Below, piece by piece: positions 19,360 to 28,562 of a stretch of DNA of 64,000 nucleotides. Numbering within the stretch: the stretch's first letter is position 1; each line of letters begins with the position of its first letter. The DNA lies in the NCBI RefSeq assembly GCF_000186865.1, contig NW_008705562.1:2830821-2894820 (forward strand), in the 5' to 3' direction. The position numbers and the translations under genes were made by a program. The notes below the pieces were generated by a model. The model had not been told where the DNA came from. It saw nothing but the letters and a program-made list of their open reading frames with translations, and did no database searches. The DNA comes from Aureococcus anophagefferens (lineage: Eukaryota > Sar > Pelagophyceae > Pelagomonadales > Pelagomonadaceae).

Positions 19360-21438
19360 CTACTGGACGGCGCCGTCCGCGTCGTCGGCGCCGTCGCGCT
19401 TCCGGGGCTCGAAGGGGACGCACGTCGCGAGGACGGCGAGGCACAGCGCGAGGCAGAGGCACGCGGCGAGCAAGATGTCGGACATGGTCTCGACGAGGCG
19501 GAGCTTGGCGTCGAGGGACGCCGCGGCGTCGTGGTCGAGCGTGTAGGTGCGGTCGATGTAGCCCATGGGCACGACGCGGCCGAGCTCGTTCCGCGCGCCG
19601 GCCGCGCGCCGCGGCGGGAGCGTCCAGTTCGCGGGCGATAGCGCGCAGACGGGGTCCAGCGACGGGAAGAGGTCCCGGAGGATGTCGCCGAGGACCGTCG
19701 GCAGGCCGTCGTCGAGGCCCGGCAGGCCGTAGTCGAACAAATTCGCCGAGAACTGGAGCCGCTCGCGCGCGGCGAAGACGACGCCAGACCGGGGGTCGAC
19801 GTCGATGGCCGTGTTGTGCTTGTCGCGGTCCGGGTCGAGGCCGACCACAGAATCGCGGAGCGCCGGGTCCGCGTCGAGGAAATGGGGCAGGGAGCCGTAG
19901 AGCGGGAAGCCCGCCGCGCGCGTGAGGTTGAGGAGGCCGTAGGCCGTGACGAGCTGGTCCGCGGCGCCGTTCCAGGGCGCGCCCGCCGCCGCGGACGGGA
20001 AGACGCGGGCGCGGTCGATCTGGTAGCGGTCCAGCACCGTGGACCGCCGCACGACGTGGCCGTCGGCGTCCGTGCGCCGCAGGGGCAGCGCGCGCCAGAT
20101 GGAATCGATGAACATGTGGAAGCCTTTCGGCCCGCGCGACCGGCCCGCGAAGGGCCCGCGCCAGGGCGCGAAGGCGCGGCCCGCGGAGCGCCGGAAGGCG
20201 CCGAGCGACGCGTAGTAGGCGCCCCCGCCGAAGTGGGCCCTCCGCCAGGCGCCGCCGGCCTTGAGCACGGACGCGCCGTAGCCCTCGACGCGCGCGGCGT
20301 CCCGGTCGCCGTACGCCAGCGCCCAGCCCGCGGCGGCCGCCGCGGCCTCGCCCGCGGCCTCGTCCATGGCGTCCCAGGCCGGGTCCTGGGGTTCGCAGGA
20401 CCCGACGGTGTGCGTCGACTCGACGGGCTTCGTCGACGGCGTCCGGCAGACGCGGACGGCCGCCGCGCCCACGTACCGCCCGTAGCGCAACGCCTTGGCG
20501 CCCGCTTTGCGCACGCCGGCGTCGACGCGGTCCTTGGCGCCGCAGAGGCGCCGGGTCAGCTCGTCGGACGTGTAGTTCGTCTGGAAGCCGGGCACGTAGG
20601 TCGTCAGCTCCGTGAGGAACGACGGCACCTTGTCGCGGAGCGGCGACGGCACGGCGTCGACGGCGCTCACGAGCGCCGCGAGCGTGGGGTCGTCCCAGCG
20701 GCCGAAGTGGAGGTCTTTGATCGCGCGCGTCACGAAGGGGCTGGCGCGGCTCCGGCCCTGGCCCTGGCAGAGGACGAGCTTGAGCGCGTACTTGGCGACG
20801 GCCGCGGTCGTCGCGTCGCCCGCGCCGAGGCCGTCGACGGCCTCGCCGAGGGAGGCGACGACGACGTCCGCCGTGGTGACCGTGTCCGTCTCCCGGCAGC
20901 CGTCGCAGGACCGCGACGGGTCGAACTCGTACCAGTCGCGCTCGAAGTACTCGACGTCCTTGCCGCCCGATCTCCAGTCGACGTCGAACTTGGCGTACTT
21001 TTCGCGGTAGGCGTAGGGCCCCTTCTCCACGACGACGGGCCGCGCGCCGGCGTAGGCGACGGCGTCGGCGTTCGTCACGTCGAAGTAGTAGACGTCGTAG
21101 GCGATGACGGTGCCGGCGTCGGAGCTCAGCCACGCCGCGTACGACGGGCCGTCCGGCGACGACAGATCCAGGGCCGTCGAGATGCCGCGGCGGAACCTCC
21201 AGTCGACGACGGCCGGCCCGACGAAGGCGACGACGAGAAAGACGCCGGCCCAGGCGCCGAGCGTCGCGCGCCGGTACTTCGTGCAGGCCCCGCAGCGCAC
21301 GGACCGCAGGAACTCGCTGCCGTAGCGGCTCTTGCTCCCGCTGTCCTGCCGCTCCTCGCCGCCGAGGGCGACGTAGCCGCCCCCGGCCTCGAGGGCGCCG
21401 GGGCCGCCCGCCGCTCCGAGGGCTGCCGGGCTTGCCAT
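19360..21438 (-). CDS. CD36/LIMP-2 family scavenger-receptor protein
   Basis: 692 residues from ATG at 21438. Two membrane segments flank a large loop: LGAWAGVFLVVAFVGPAVV near residue 65 and ILLAACLCLALCLAVLATCV near the C-terminus, the usual CD36 hairpin topology. The ectodomain begins with the family motif YDVYYFDVTNADAV, then PVVVEKGPYAYREK, and TVTTADVV. Other conserved words are FHMFIDSIW and AREGLQ-like RERLQFSANLFDYG. CD36-type proteins bind lipids or glycoproteins at the cell surface or lysosome-like membranes. In a phytoplankter it may serve particle or lipid uptake; that is inference. A CxxC pair (CGACTKY) precedes the first helix. Confidence 0.85.
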   Translation of the reverse strand: MASPAALGAAGGPGALEAGGGYVALGGEERQDSGSKSRYGSEFLRSVRCGACTKYRRATLGAWAGVFLVVAFVGPAVVDWRFRRGISTALDLSSPDGPSYAAWLSSDAGTVIAYDVYYFDVTNADAVAYAGARPVVVEKGPYAYREKYAKFDVDWRSGGKDVEYFERDWYEFDPSRSCDGCRETDTVTTADVVVASLGEAVDGLGAGDATTAAVAKYALKLVLCQGQGRSRASPFVTRAIKDLHFGRWDDPTLAALVSAVDAVPSPLRDKVPSFLTELTTYVPGFQTNYTSDELTRRLCGAKDRVDAGVRKAGAKALRYGRYVGAAAVRVCRTPSTKPVESTHTVGSCEPQDPAWDAMDEAAGEAAAAAAGWALAYGDRDAARVEGYGASVLKAGGAWRRAHFGGGAYYASLGAFRRSAGRAFAPWRGPFAGRSRGPKGFHMFIDSIWRALPLRRTDADGHVVRRSTVLDRYQIDRARVFPSAAAGAPWNGAADQLVTAYGLLNLTRAAGFPLYGSLPHFLDADPALRDSVVGLDPDRDKHNTAIDVDPRSGVVFAARERLQFSANLFDYGLPGLDDGLPTVLGDILRDLFPSLDPVCALSPANWTLPPRRAAGARNELGRVVPMGYIDRTYTLDHDAAASLDAKLRLVETMSDILLAACLCLALCLAVLATCVPFEPRKRDGADDADGAVQ

Positions 21439-21793
21439 CGTCGATTGGAGGAACACCTCGTTCACGGCGAGAATCGCGCGCTTCGAATGACGTTGTTGAG
21501 GCTTCCGAGTCGAGGTTGAACCCTTTCACGGCAAAATTGACGCGCCCGCCTACTCCGGCCGCGGGCCCGTCGCGCGCGCCGGTCGCGTCGACGCCGGGCG
21601 GGCGGTACAGAACAAGGGTTATTGGAGGGGAGCGGGTGCTGGTGGTCTCTTGTTTGCGTGTCGTTCGAACGGGCAAGGGGTGTCTTGAGGTTCGGCGCGC
21701 CTCCCGCGTGAGCCGCGGCGGGCGTTCGAGGCGCCCCGCGCCCCGCGTCGGTCCGACGCGGGGCTTTCGGGGGCGGTGTTGGGTGGGGGGGCG
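21439..21793. other. Gene-free intergenic region
   Basis: 355 bp between the CD36-family start and the stop of the next minus-strand gene. It holds mixed GC-rich sequence with a G tract near 21780-21792. I see no gene or repeat. Confidence 0.4.
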
Positions 21794-23139
21794 CTAGCGG
21801 GCCGGGTCCGTCTCCGCCGCCTCGCCCTCCTCGGGGATGCCCGCGGCGATCGTCGCGTCGATCGTCTTCCGCGCGACGCGCTTGAGGCTGTCCTGGAGGT
21901 CGAGCTTGTCGCCCGTGACGCGGTAGACCTCGAGGACGGCGCTCAGGTCCGGGTCCTTGCGCGCGACGCAGAGCTGGAGCGCCGCGGCCTCGACGTCGTT
22001 GAGGCACTCGGCGGCGATCTCGCCGAAGACGCTCGCGAAGTCGTGGCCCTTGGCCGTTTGCGGCGGCGCGTCGCCGGGGTTCGCCTCGACGGGCGGCGGG
22101 TTCGACAGCTTGCGCTCGCGCTTGGCGACGCGCATGACCGTGTCCACGAGGTCGTCGACGTCCTGGCCGTCGACGTAGACGTCGTACGCCGCGAGGAGCC
22201 GCGCGTCGCGCGACGCGACGAGGCGCTCGAGGTGCGCGAGCTCCTCGCCCGCGAGCTTGCCGTCGTCGACGAGGCAGGCGATGAGCTCGCTGAGCTCGCG
22301 GAGCGCCTCCGCGTCCGGCGCCTCGGCGCCCGCCGGGTCCGCGGCCTTGAGGACGACGTCGGCCTCCGCGGGCGGCGCGGGCGGCGCGGCCGCGGCCGCG
22401 GGGCCGGCCGCCGCCGGCGGCGGCGGGGGCCGGTCCGCGGTCGAGGCGCCGTGCTTGGCGAGGGCCGCGAGGGACGCGAGGAAGTCCTCGAGCGCGCCGC
22501 CGCGGCCGTAGGCCTCGAGCGCGCCGTTGACGCGCGCGTCGTCCTCGAGCGTGAGCCGCAGCAGCGCCTTCGCGTGGGACTCGTCGATGGTGCCGCTGTT
22601 CATGAGCCAGGCGATGCACTCGCGGAGCACGTTGAGCTTCGCCTCGGCGTCGACGCCCGCGAGCGACGGGCCCTCGGCGTCCGCGGCGGCGGCGGCGGCG
22701 GCGGCCGCGGGCGCGGGCGCGGCGCCCGCGGCGGCGCCGTAGGCACTGCAGGCGTCGAGGAGCGCGTTGCGCAGCTCGCCTCGGTCGCCGTCGATGGAGT
22801 AGACGTCGTAGGCCGCGCGCGCGAGGCGGCAGAGCGCGACGTCGATGGACGTCGCCTCCTCGAGGCCCTCGTTCTGCAGCGCGACGAGCACGGCCTTGGC
22901 GGCGACGGCGGGGAGCTGGCCCGCCGTGAGCAGGTCGTCGACCTCGCGGCAGATGGCGCCCCGGAAGAGCTGGAGCTCCTCGGGCTCGTCGTCGTCGTCG
23001 TCGGACGACGCCGACTCCTCGTCGCCCTCGGGGATCGTCTCCGTCGCCACGGACCGGCCGGGCCCCGCGGCCCGGTCCGGCGACTGGAGGTAGCGCGCGT
23101 TCGGCGGCGCGGGCGCGACGGCGCCGTCGTCGCCGGATT

Positions 23140-23173
<34 letters not shown>

Positions 23174-24055
23174 GTCGCCGCCGTCGTGTCGCGCGGCGAC
23201 GTGGAGCAGCGTGTCAAAAAGTTCGTCGACGTCCTCGTCGTCGGCGAAGACGTCGAAGGCGGCGAAGACGGCGGGGTCCTTGTAGAGCACGAGCGTCTGG
23301 AGGTAGCGGCACTTGTCCATGTCCAGCAGGTTCCGGCAGAACATCTCGTCGATCGCGTGCAGGAGCCGCGCGGCCGTGTCGTGCTCCGCGGGGCCGTCGA
23401 AGGACGACGGGTCCTCGGTCTTGACGCTGAGAAAGTCGGCGGCGACGCCGCGCACGAGGTCCGCCAGGTACTCGGCGTCCTGCGCCGTCGCCGCGACCGT
23501 GTACGCCGCGAGGACGACGGTGTCGCGCCGCTCGGCCAGCCCCGAGACGACGGCGGCCTCGCGCTCGCTGAGGCGGCCCGACGTCTCCAGCAGCTTGGAA
23601 AATTTCACGATGAGGTGCACGAGCTTGGCCACCGCCGCGTCCTCGCCGGCGCCGGGCGCCGGCGGGGCCGGATCCGCCGGCGCCGGCGCGCGGACGCGGT
23701 CCGCGGGCACGCCGCGGACGACGCCGTCCGACACGGCCTGCGGCACGCCGGCCAGCTCCCGCGGGGCCGGCGCGCCGGCGTCGGCGTCCTGGCGGAGCTC
23801 GCCGCCGACGCAGAGCACGCCGTAGGCCGGCGCCGTGAGGCAGCCCGGGTGCGCGCACGCGACGCTCAGCGGCACGAGGACGCCCGTGTCCGACGCGATC
23901 AGCGCCACGGGCGCCGTGTCCGGCGCCGTCGGGATCGCGAAGGCCGCGCAGATGAGCGCGCGCAGCTCCGCGATGTCCGTGCCGTGCACGACGGACACGA
24001 GGCGCACCGGCGCGGAGCCCACGGACAATCGGACGATCGTCATCGGCGACTCCAT
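21794..24055 (-). CDS. Helical-repeat protein of unknown family, six degenerate units
   Basis: 753 residues from ATG at 24055. The N-terminus (TIVRLSVGSAPVRLVSVVHG, with a later LRALICAAFAI) resembles a ubiquitin-like or PB1 fold. It is followed by about six repeats of 60-70 residues sharing a pattern: Leu-rich helix, then D or G-K-L turn, then LxxLVxxxD, then a LAAYDVY-type aromatic helix, then D-x-x-DLxDTLxRVA. The clearest units carry VFAAFDVFADDEDVDELF, LLAAYDVYVDGQDVDDLV and LSAVLEVYRVTGD. Acidic linkers (poly-Asp, Ser-Asp) separate units. I know no named domain for this unit; it may be a scaffold. There is no signal peptide or membrane segment. Confidence 0.7.
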
Positions 24056-24742
24056 GGCGGCGGAGCACTCACCTAGAGTGCGAGGCGGTGAGTTTCATGG
24101 TTGGGGGCGAGCGGAGGAGAGGGTGCGGGGGTGGCAGCGTCGCGGCAGGGGCGACGGCGACGGCGAGCGGCGAGCGGCGACGACGCCGAGGCCGGCGCTC
24201 CGCCCGGCGCCGCGCGCGCCGGCCGGGGTCGCAGCGACGGCGCGGGCGGCGACGCGCGGCCTCCGCGGGCGGCAATGCACGACCGTCGCGGCCGCGGGCC
24301 GGGGTCGGCACCGACCGCGCGAGCTGCCGACCGCACGCACTCGTCGAGACACGTGTCGTCAGAGCGCTCTCCGGCGCGGCCACGGCCCGAAGCGGCGCGT
24401 GACGATCCGGCGCCGTCGAGGTCACGTCGCAGCCGTAATTGCCATGGGGGAAAGGGCAGCGCACACGCACCTTGATACGGCGGACGGTAGCCGAAGCGCT
24501 TTATCGCCTCAGTTCGAGCTTGTGTTCGAAGTCAAAAAAAAAAAATTCATCGCTGTTTTGTGGACGTCTCGTTGACGGCATCATAGGCCGATTGCAGCGG
24601 CGTTCGCAGTCGCTCGGCATGCGCAGAGTCCACCAAAAATCACCACCTCAGTTATACGCCCCTCCGCCCGCGCGTCCACAAACGCGGCCGCCACGTCCGG
24701 GAGAAAAGCACCCCCACACAAACCCGAGGGGGTTGACCGCCG
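24056..24742. other. Gene-free stretch upstream of the repeat island
   Basis: 687 bp with no convincing gene. The first 400 bp are GC-rich; the part after 24480 is AT-richer, with an A-tract at about 24533-24544, then C-rich sequence before the minisatellite. It presumably includes the promoter of the helical-repeat gene. Confidence 0.5.
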
Positions 24743-24936
24743 GTATGCCTGGTAGTATGCGCCCGCTATGCGGGCTTTATGCGGGCTTTATGCGGGCTTT
24801 ATGCGGGCTTTATGCGGGTGGTATGCGGGTGGTATGCGGGTGGTATGCTGGTGGTATGCTGGTGGTATGCGGGTGGTATGCGTCTGCTATGCCGGTGGTA
24901 TGCGGCTGCTATGCCGGTGGTATGCGGCTGCTATGC
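24743..24936. repeat. 11-bp minisatellite, left block
   Basis: About 17 tandem units of 11 bp, consensus TATGCGGGTGG with variants TATGCGGGCTT, TATGCTGGTGG, TATGCGGCTGC and TATGCCGGTGG. All three frames on the plus strand are open through it because 11 is not a multiple of three and no unit forms a stop. The array resumes at 25995 after the inserted retroelement relic. Confidence 0.9.
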
Positions 24937-24989
24937 AGAGGAGCCAGGATACGCCTAGGATACCCGTAACGCAGTCTCACTCTGATCTG
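24935..24989 (+). repeat. 55-bp terminal direct repeat, left copy
   Basis: Begins GCAGAGGAGCC and ends CTCTGATCTG; identical over 55 bp to 25940-25994. It directly abuts the left minisatellite block. Confidence 0.9.
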
Positions 24990-25540
24990 GGTTATGTCCC
25001 CATTTTCGCGCTGTGAGCCACCGCGCTACACCTGCTAGCTGTGCGCAGCTACACCGCTGCGAGCCTGCGCGCAGAAGCCGCCCGAATGGACGGCGGCGAC
25101 GAGCAAGGGCAAGCCGAAGTGCCCCGCGTGCAACGGCACGGGGGTGCAGATCACCGCCAACGGCCAGCCCGTCCTGTTCTGTTTGATCCACAAGCAGTGC
25201 TCCCACTCCACGGATCAATGCCATATAATGGCCAAGCTCGCTCGCGACTGGAACGACACCGACACCGGCCGCGGAAAGGGCCGAGGCCGCGGCCGCGGCC
25301 GCGGCATACGACGCACTCGACTCCGGCGAGCTCGTCCTCCATCACGTCCCATCGAAGTTCAACCCGGCGAACACTCTCACTGCCGCCGAGGACGAGGATC
25401 GCTTCCGGCGCTCGCTCGCAATGATCGCCGGGCTCCGCGTCAACGACAAGAACGAGCTCGTCGACCTTCCTCTCGCCTAGGCCTGGCGGCCCGCGGCCCT
25501 ACCGAGCCGACCTGGCCAACGGGCCGCTCCTCCCGCCCGC

Positions 25541-25720
25541 CTCCCTGCACGCCGCGGCGTGCACAACACTCCCGCGCCTGAGGCCGCGGGCGACCCCGCG
25601 GGGTCGCCCGCCGGAGCCCGCGCCTACTTCCTCCCTGCACGCCGCGGCGTGCACAACACTCCCGCGCCTGAGGCCGCGGGCGACCCCGCGGGGTCGCCCG
25701 CCGGAGCCCGCGCCTACTTC
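25541..25720. repeat. Two identical 90-bp tandem units, each with two perfect palindromes
   Basis: Units at 25541-25630 and 25631-25720 start CTCCCTGCACGCCGCGG. Each holds a 16-bp palindrome (GCACGCCGCGGCGTGC) and a 22-bp perfect palindrome centred on CCCGCGGG further in. A partial third copy starts at about 25854 with one base changed. A hairpin with a 10-bp stem (arms CGGCGTGCCC and GGGCACGCCG) lies at about 25789-25811. This is the 3' non-coding part of the retroelement relic. Confidence 0.85.
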
Positions 25721-25939
25721 CTCCCTACGCCCGGAACAGCGACAACCCTGCGGGCTTCTACGCCGGTTCCCGCTCTTCAGGCTCAACACGGCGTGCCCGC
25801 AGGGCACGCCGCACCGCCGTTCCTCCCCGGCGCGGTGCCGTGGCACCCGCCCGCCTCCCTGCACGCTGCGGCGTGCACACTCTCATTCCCCGGCCTGGCT
25901 TCGCAGTCCCCGCTCCGCCTTTCCGGCCGCGGCGGGGGA

Positions 25940-25994
25940 GCAGAGGAGCCAGGATACGCCTAGGATACCCGTAACGCAGTCTCACTCTGATCTG
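25940..25994 (+). repeat. 55-bp terminal direct repeat, right copy
   Basis: Identical to 24935-24989. It is preceded by a purine-rich tract and followed at once by the resumed minisatellite (CTATGCCGGTGG). Confidence 0.9.
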
Positions 25995-26294
25995 CTATGC
26001 CGGTGGTATGCGGCTGCTATGCTGGTGGTATGCGGCTGCTACGCTGGTGGTATGCTGGTGGGCTGCTATGCTGGTCTTATGCGCCTGCTATGCTGGTGGT
26101 ATGCGGCTGCTATGCTGGTCTTATGCGGCTGCTATGCTGGTGGTATGCGCCTGCTATGCGCCTGCTATGCGTCTGCTATGCGCCTGCTATGCGCCTGCTA
26201 TGCGTCTGCTATGCGCCCGCTATGCGTCTGCTATGCGGCTGCTATGCGGCTGCTATGCTGGTGTATGCCGTGGCTGGTGTATGCCTGGTGGTCG
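25995..26294. repeat. 11-bp minisatellite, right block
   Basis: About 26 units of the same 11-bp family as 24743-24936, with CTATGCGCCTG and TATGCTGGTGG variants dominating and degenerating to TATGCCTGGTGG at the end. The remaining 86 bp to the next stop codon is C-rich and gene-free. Confidence 0.9.
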
Positions 26295-26380
26295 GCCCCC
26301 TCTGACACAAACCCACCCCGAGGAGCGCGCGCCGGCGCGCGTCCTCCGCCCCCCGGCGTGCACGTTCCAAAAAGACAAAA

Positions 26381-27190
26381 CTACACCCCCCCCTTCGCGG
26401 GCTTCGCCTCCCGCGGCGGGAAGTACTTGAGGCGGATCGTCATGAGCGCGTCGTCGGGCGCGACGTCCGCGTCGTCGGCGAGCGTGAGGCTCTCGGGCGT
26501 GCGGTGCCAGACGAGCCTGTTGTCGAGGACGACGACGTCGGCCTGGCGCAGGGCCGGGCGGTAGGTCGTCGCCCGGCCGCATCGCGCCGCGTCGGCGATC
26601 TCCGGCTGGCCCGTCGGGTGCTTGACGTACTCCTTGGGCGTGACGAGCGTCGTCGGCTGCGCCGCGGGGCAGACCATGTCCGTCGGCGTCGGTCGCTCGC
26701 CGGCGTAGAGGAAGAAGACGGCGTCCCAGTGCTGCTTCCAGCGCACGTCCTGGTGCCAGTAGTTGGCCTTGCGGCCCGTGAGCCACTGGACCTGAAACAT
26801 GTAGGACCCGCCCGCGCGCTCCGCGCCGTCGCCGTCGAGGACGTGGGCGAGGTCCCGGCGCACGAGGGCCGGCGCCGCCGCCAGGAAGGCCTCGAGGGGC
26901 GGCGCCACGGACCGCCAGAAGTCCGCGTCCGCGGACCGGTCCTTCTCGGAGAACGACACGAAGACTTTGCCGCCCGCGTCCAGGTTCGCGAGCACGCTGC
27001 CGTTGATGCGCGACTCGAGCTTGGCGCGCAGGGCCGCGACGAGCGGCGCCGTGCCGGCCTCGTCGGCGCCGTAGGTCACGAAGAACGGGTCGAAGCGCCG
27101 CGCCGTGGAGATGCGCTCCCGGGCCGGGCCGGCGGCGTCGGGCGCCGGGCCGGGCAGCGGCTGCGGCGCGGCGTCGACGACGGCGGCCAT
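26381..27190 (-). CDS. Putative 2OG-Fe(II) dioxygenase-like protein
   Basis: 269 residues from ATG at 27190 (MAAVVDAAPQPLPG); an in-frame ATG at 27298 would add 36 residues of non-coding-like composition. The core has NYWHQDVRW (H-x-D metal motif), VVLDNRLVWHRTP (distal His in a turn) and MTIRLKYFP (candidate 2-oxoglutarate Arg), in the order and spacing of Fe(II)/2OG dioxygenases. Earlier blocks KVFVSFSEKDRSADADFW and MFQVQWLTGRKA are not recognised. The substrate is unknown. The gene lies just after the minisatellite and has no intron. Confidence 0.6.
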   Translation of the reverse strand: MAAVVDAAPQPLPGPAPDAAGPARERISTARRFDPFFVTYGADEAGTAPLVAALRAKLESRINGSVLANLDAGGKVFVSFSEKDRSADADFWRSVAPPLEAFLAAAPALVRRDLAHVLDGDGAERAGGSYMFQVQWLTGRKANYWHQDVRWKQHWDAVFFLYAGERPTPTDMVCPAAQPTTLVTPKEYVKHPTGQPEIADAARCGRATTYRPALRQADVVVLDNRLVWHRTPESLTLADDADVAPDDALMTIRLKYFPPREAKPAKGGV

Positions 27191-27395
27191 CGAGAGCTCG
27201 AGGGAGCTCGTGTGTGCGCCTGCGGTGCGCTGCGACGGCCGCTGCGTGCGGCCGGCGCACGGCTCGAATCGCGCTCTGGTTGTGGTGATTGAGCTCATGT
27301 TGCATCGATGTTGCACCGACTTCTCCTTCGTGATTGCGGCGCCTCGGAGACCGCGACGTACCCCTCGAGGGTTACCCGCCGCTCGCGTCTGCTCG

Positions 27396-28357
27396 CTAGT
27401 TGCCCTCGGCGGCCTTCTTCATCTTGGCGAGCTCGTCCTCGACGGCCGCGTCGCCGGGCGTCGCCGGGAGGGCCTTGGCCTCGGGCGCCGCGTCGGAGCC
27501 CGCCGTGAGCTGGCGCTTCATCGCGGAGAGCTCGTCTTCGACGGCGGAGCCGGCCTCGAGGGCCTTGAACTTGGACTCCATGTCCGCGGTGGACGCGCCG
27601 AACTGGAGCTGGCCCGAGACCTCGGCCTGCGTCTCGAGCATCTCGACCTTCTCCTTCATGCGCTCGAAGGCGTCCATGGACGACGAGCCGCCGACGTCGG
27701 AGAGCATGTCGTTGACCTTGGTCGCCGTCTTGGCCGTGCGCGCGCGCGCGATGTACTGGTCCTTCATCGATTTGGCTTCGGAGATCTTCGACTCGAGCTG
27801 GGTCATGGAGTCGTAGAGCTTGGCCAGCGAGTCGGTCTGGACGGCGATCTGCTCGTCGAGACCCGCCGACGCGTCGGTCTGCTGCGTCTTCCGGCTCAGC
27901 GCCTCGCGCGCGAGCTCGTCGTCGCCCTTCTCGAGCGCGAGCTGCGCGCGCTTGTACCACTCGTCGGCGAGCTGGTCCGCCTGGTCCTTCTGGCGCTGCA
28001 TGCGCTTCTGCGTCGCCATGACCTCGGCGTAGGACTGGCGGATGGTCACCAGATCCTTCTGGAGGTCGTCGACGGCCTGGTTCAGCACCTTCTCCGGGTC
28101 CTCGAGCCTGCGTGGGGAATGCGTTTAAAAACGGCCAATCGCGTTTCGCGGCGACGCGGGGCGACGCGCTTGCCCAGCAGGTTGTTCGCGTTCGCCTTGG
28201 CGACGCGCTTGAAGCGGTCGAACATGTTCATGTGCAGCGCCGCTGGCGCCCGCCGCCGCGCCGCGGCGAGGGGACGCGCGGGCAGGCCGCGCCGCGGCGC
28301 GAAGGCCGTCGCGAAGACGGCGACGGCGGCGACGAATGCGACGGCGGAGCGGGCCAT
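27396..28357 (-). CDS. VIPP1: VIPP1/IM30 (PspA family) plastid membrane-remodelling protein
   Basis: Exons 28170-28357 and 27396-28107 give 299 residues. The 62-bp intron (28108-28169) has a GC donor and AG acceptor; splicing restores NNLLGKLEDPEKVLNQAVDD, the invariant start of PspA/IM30 helix 1-2. The N-terminus (MARSAVAFVAAVAVFATAFA) is a signal-peptide-like leader followed by FAP, the stramenopile bipartite plastid-targeting motif, and a basic transit region before MNMFDRFKRVAKAN. The rest is long coiled coil ending in a variable tail. VIPP1 oligomerises into rings or rods that shape and protect thylakoid membranes. It is divergently placed 205 bp from the NMNAT-like gene. Confidence 0.93.
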
Positions 28358-28562
28358 GGCTCTGTCTCGACCGGCGCGGTGCGGAGGCTGCGTGGGCGTC
28401 GGCGTGGCGGCTTCGGATCGGGACGATCGGGCTCCGCTCCGGCAGCCTCGCGCTCGTCGCCTTCGGCACCGGCGCCAGCGGCCCAGAGACCGCCGCGCCG
28501 CCGCGCCGCCGCGCCGCCGCCTCCCGGCGGCCGGCCGCCACCGTCGCGCGCGCCGGCGGTGC

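Larger units (their letters stand above)
24935..25994 (+). mobile_element. Relic LTR-type retroelement (gag knuckle and Copia-type RNase H end) with 55-bp terminal repeats
   Basis: Two identical 55-bp direct repeats (24935-24989 and 25940-25994) bound a 950-bp interior. The plus-strand interior encodes a gag-like patch with a C-x2-H-x4-H-x4-C knuckle (CLIHKQCSHSTDQC, near 25178-25219), then an Arg-Gly run, then in another frame AYDALDSGELVLHHVP and SKFNPANTLT, ending NELVDLPLA before TAG at 25480. That second block resembles the extreme C-terminus of Ty1/Copia RNase H (VP-x-NPAD-x-LT). A purine tract, GGCGGGGGAG, abuts the right repeat as a polypurine tract would. Protease, integrase and most of reverse transcriptase are missing. 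The repeats do not begin TG or end CA, so calling them LTRs is inference. Confidence 0.6.

Noticed and set aside
24743..26294. CRISPR-like array
   Set aside because: Units are 11 bp, directly abutting and without unique spacers, in a eukaryotic genome; this is a minisatellite.
24439..26564. Cys/Tyr-rich small proteins in the minisatellite
   Set aside because: They arise from the stop-free 11-bp unit and occur in all three frames; no start context or conserved neighbour supports translation.
27105..28562. N-terminal extension of the NMNAT-like gene
   Set aside because: Antisense to VIPP1, including its presequence; composition is that of a shadow frame.
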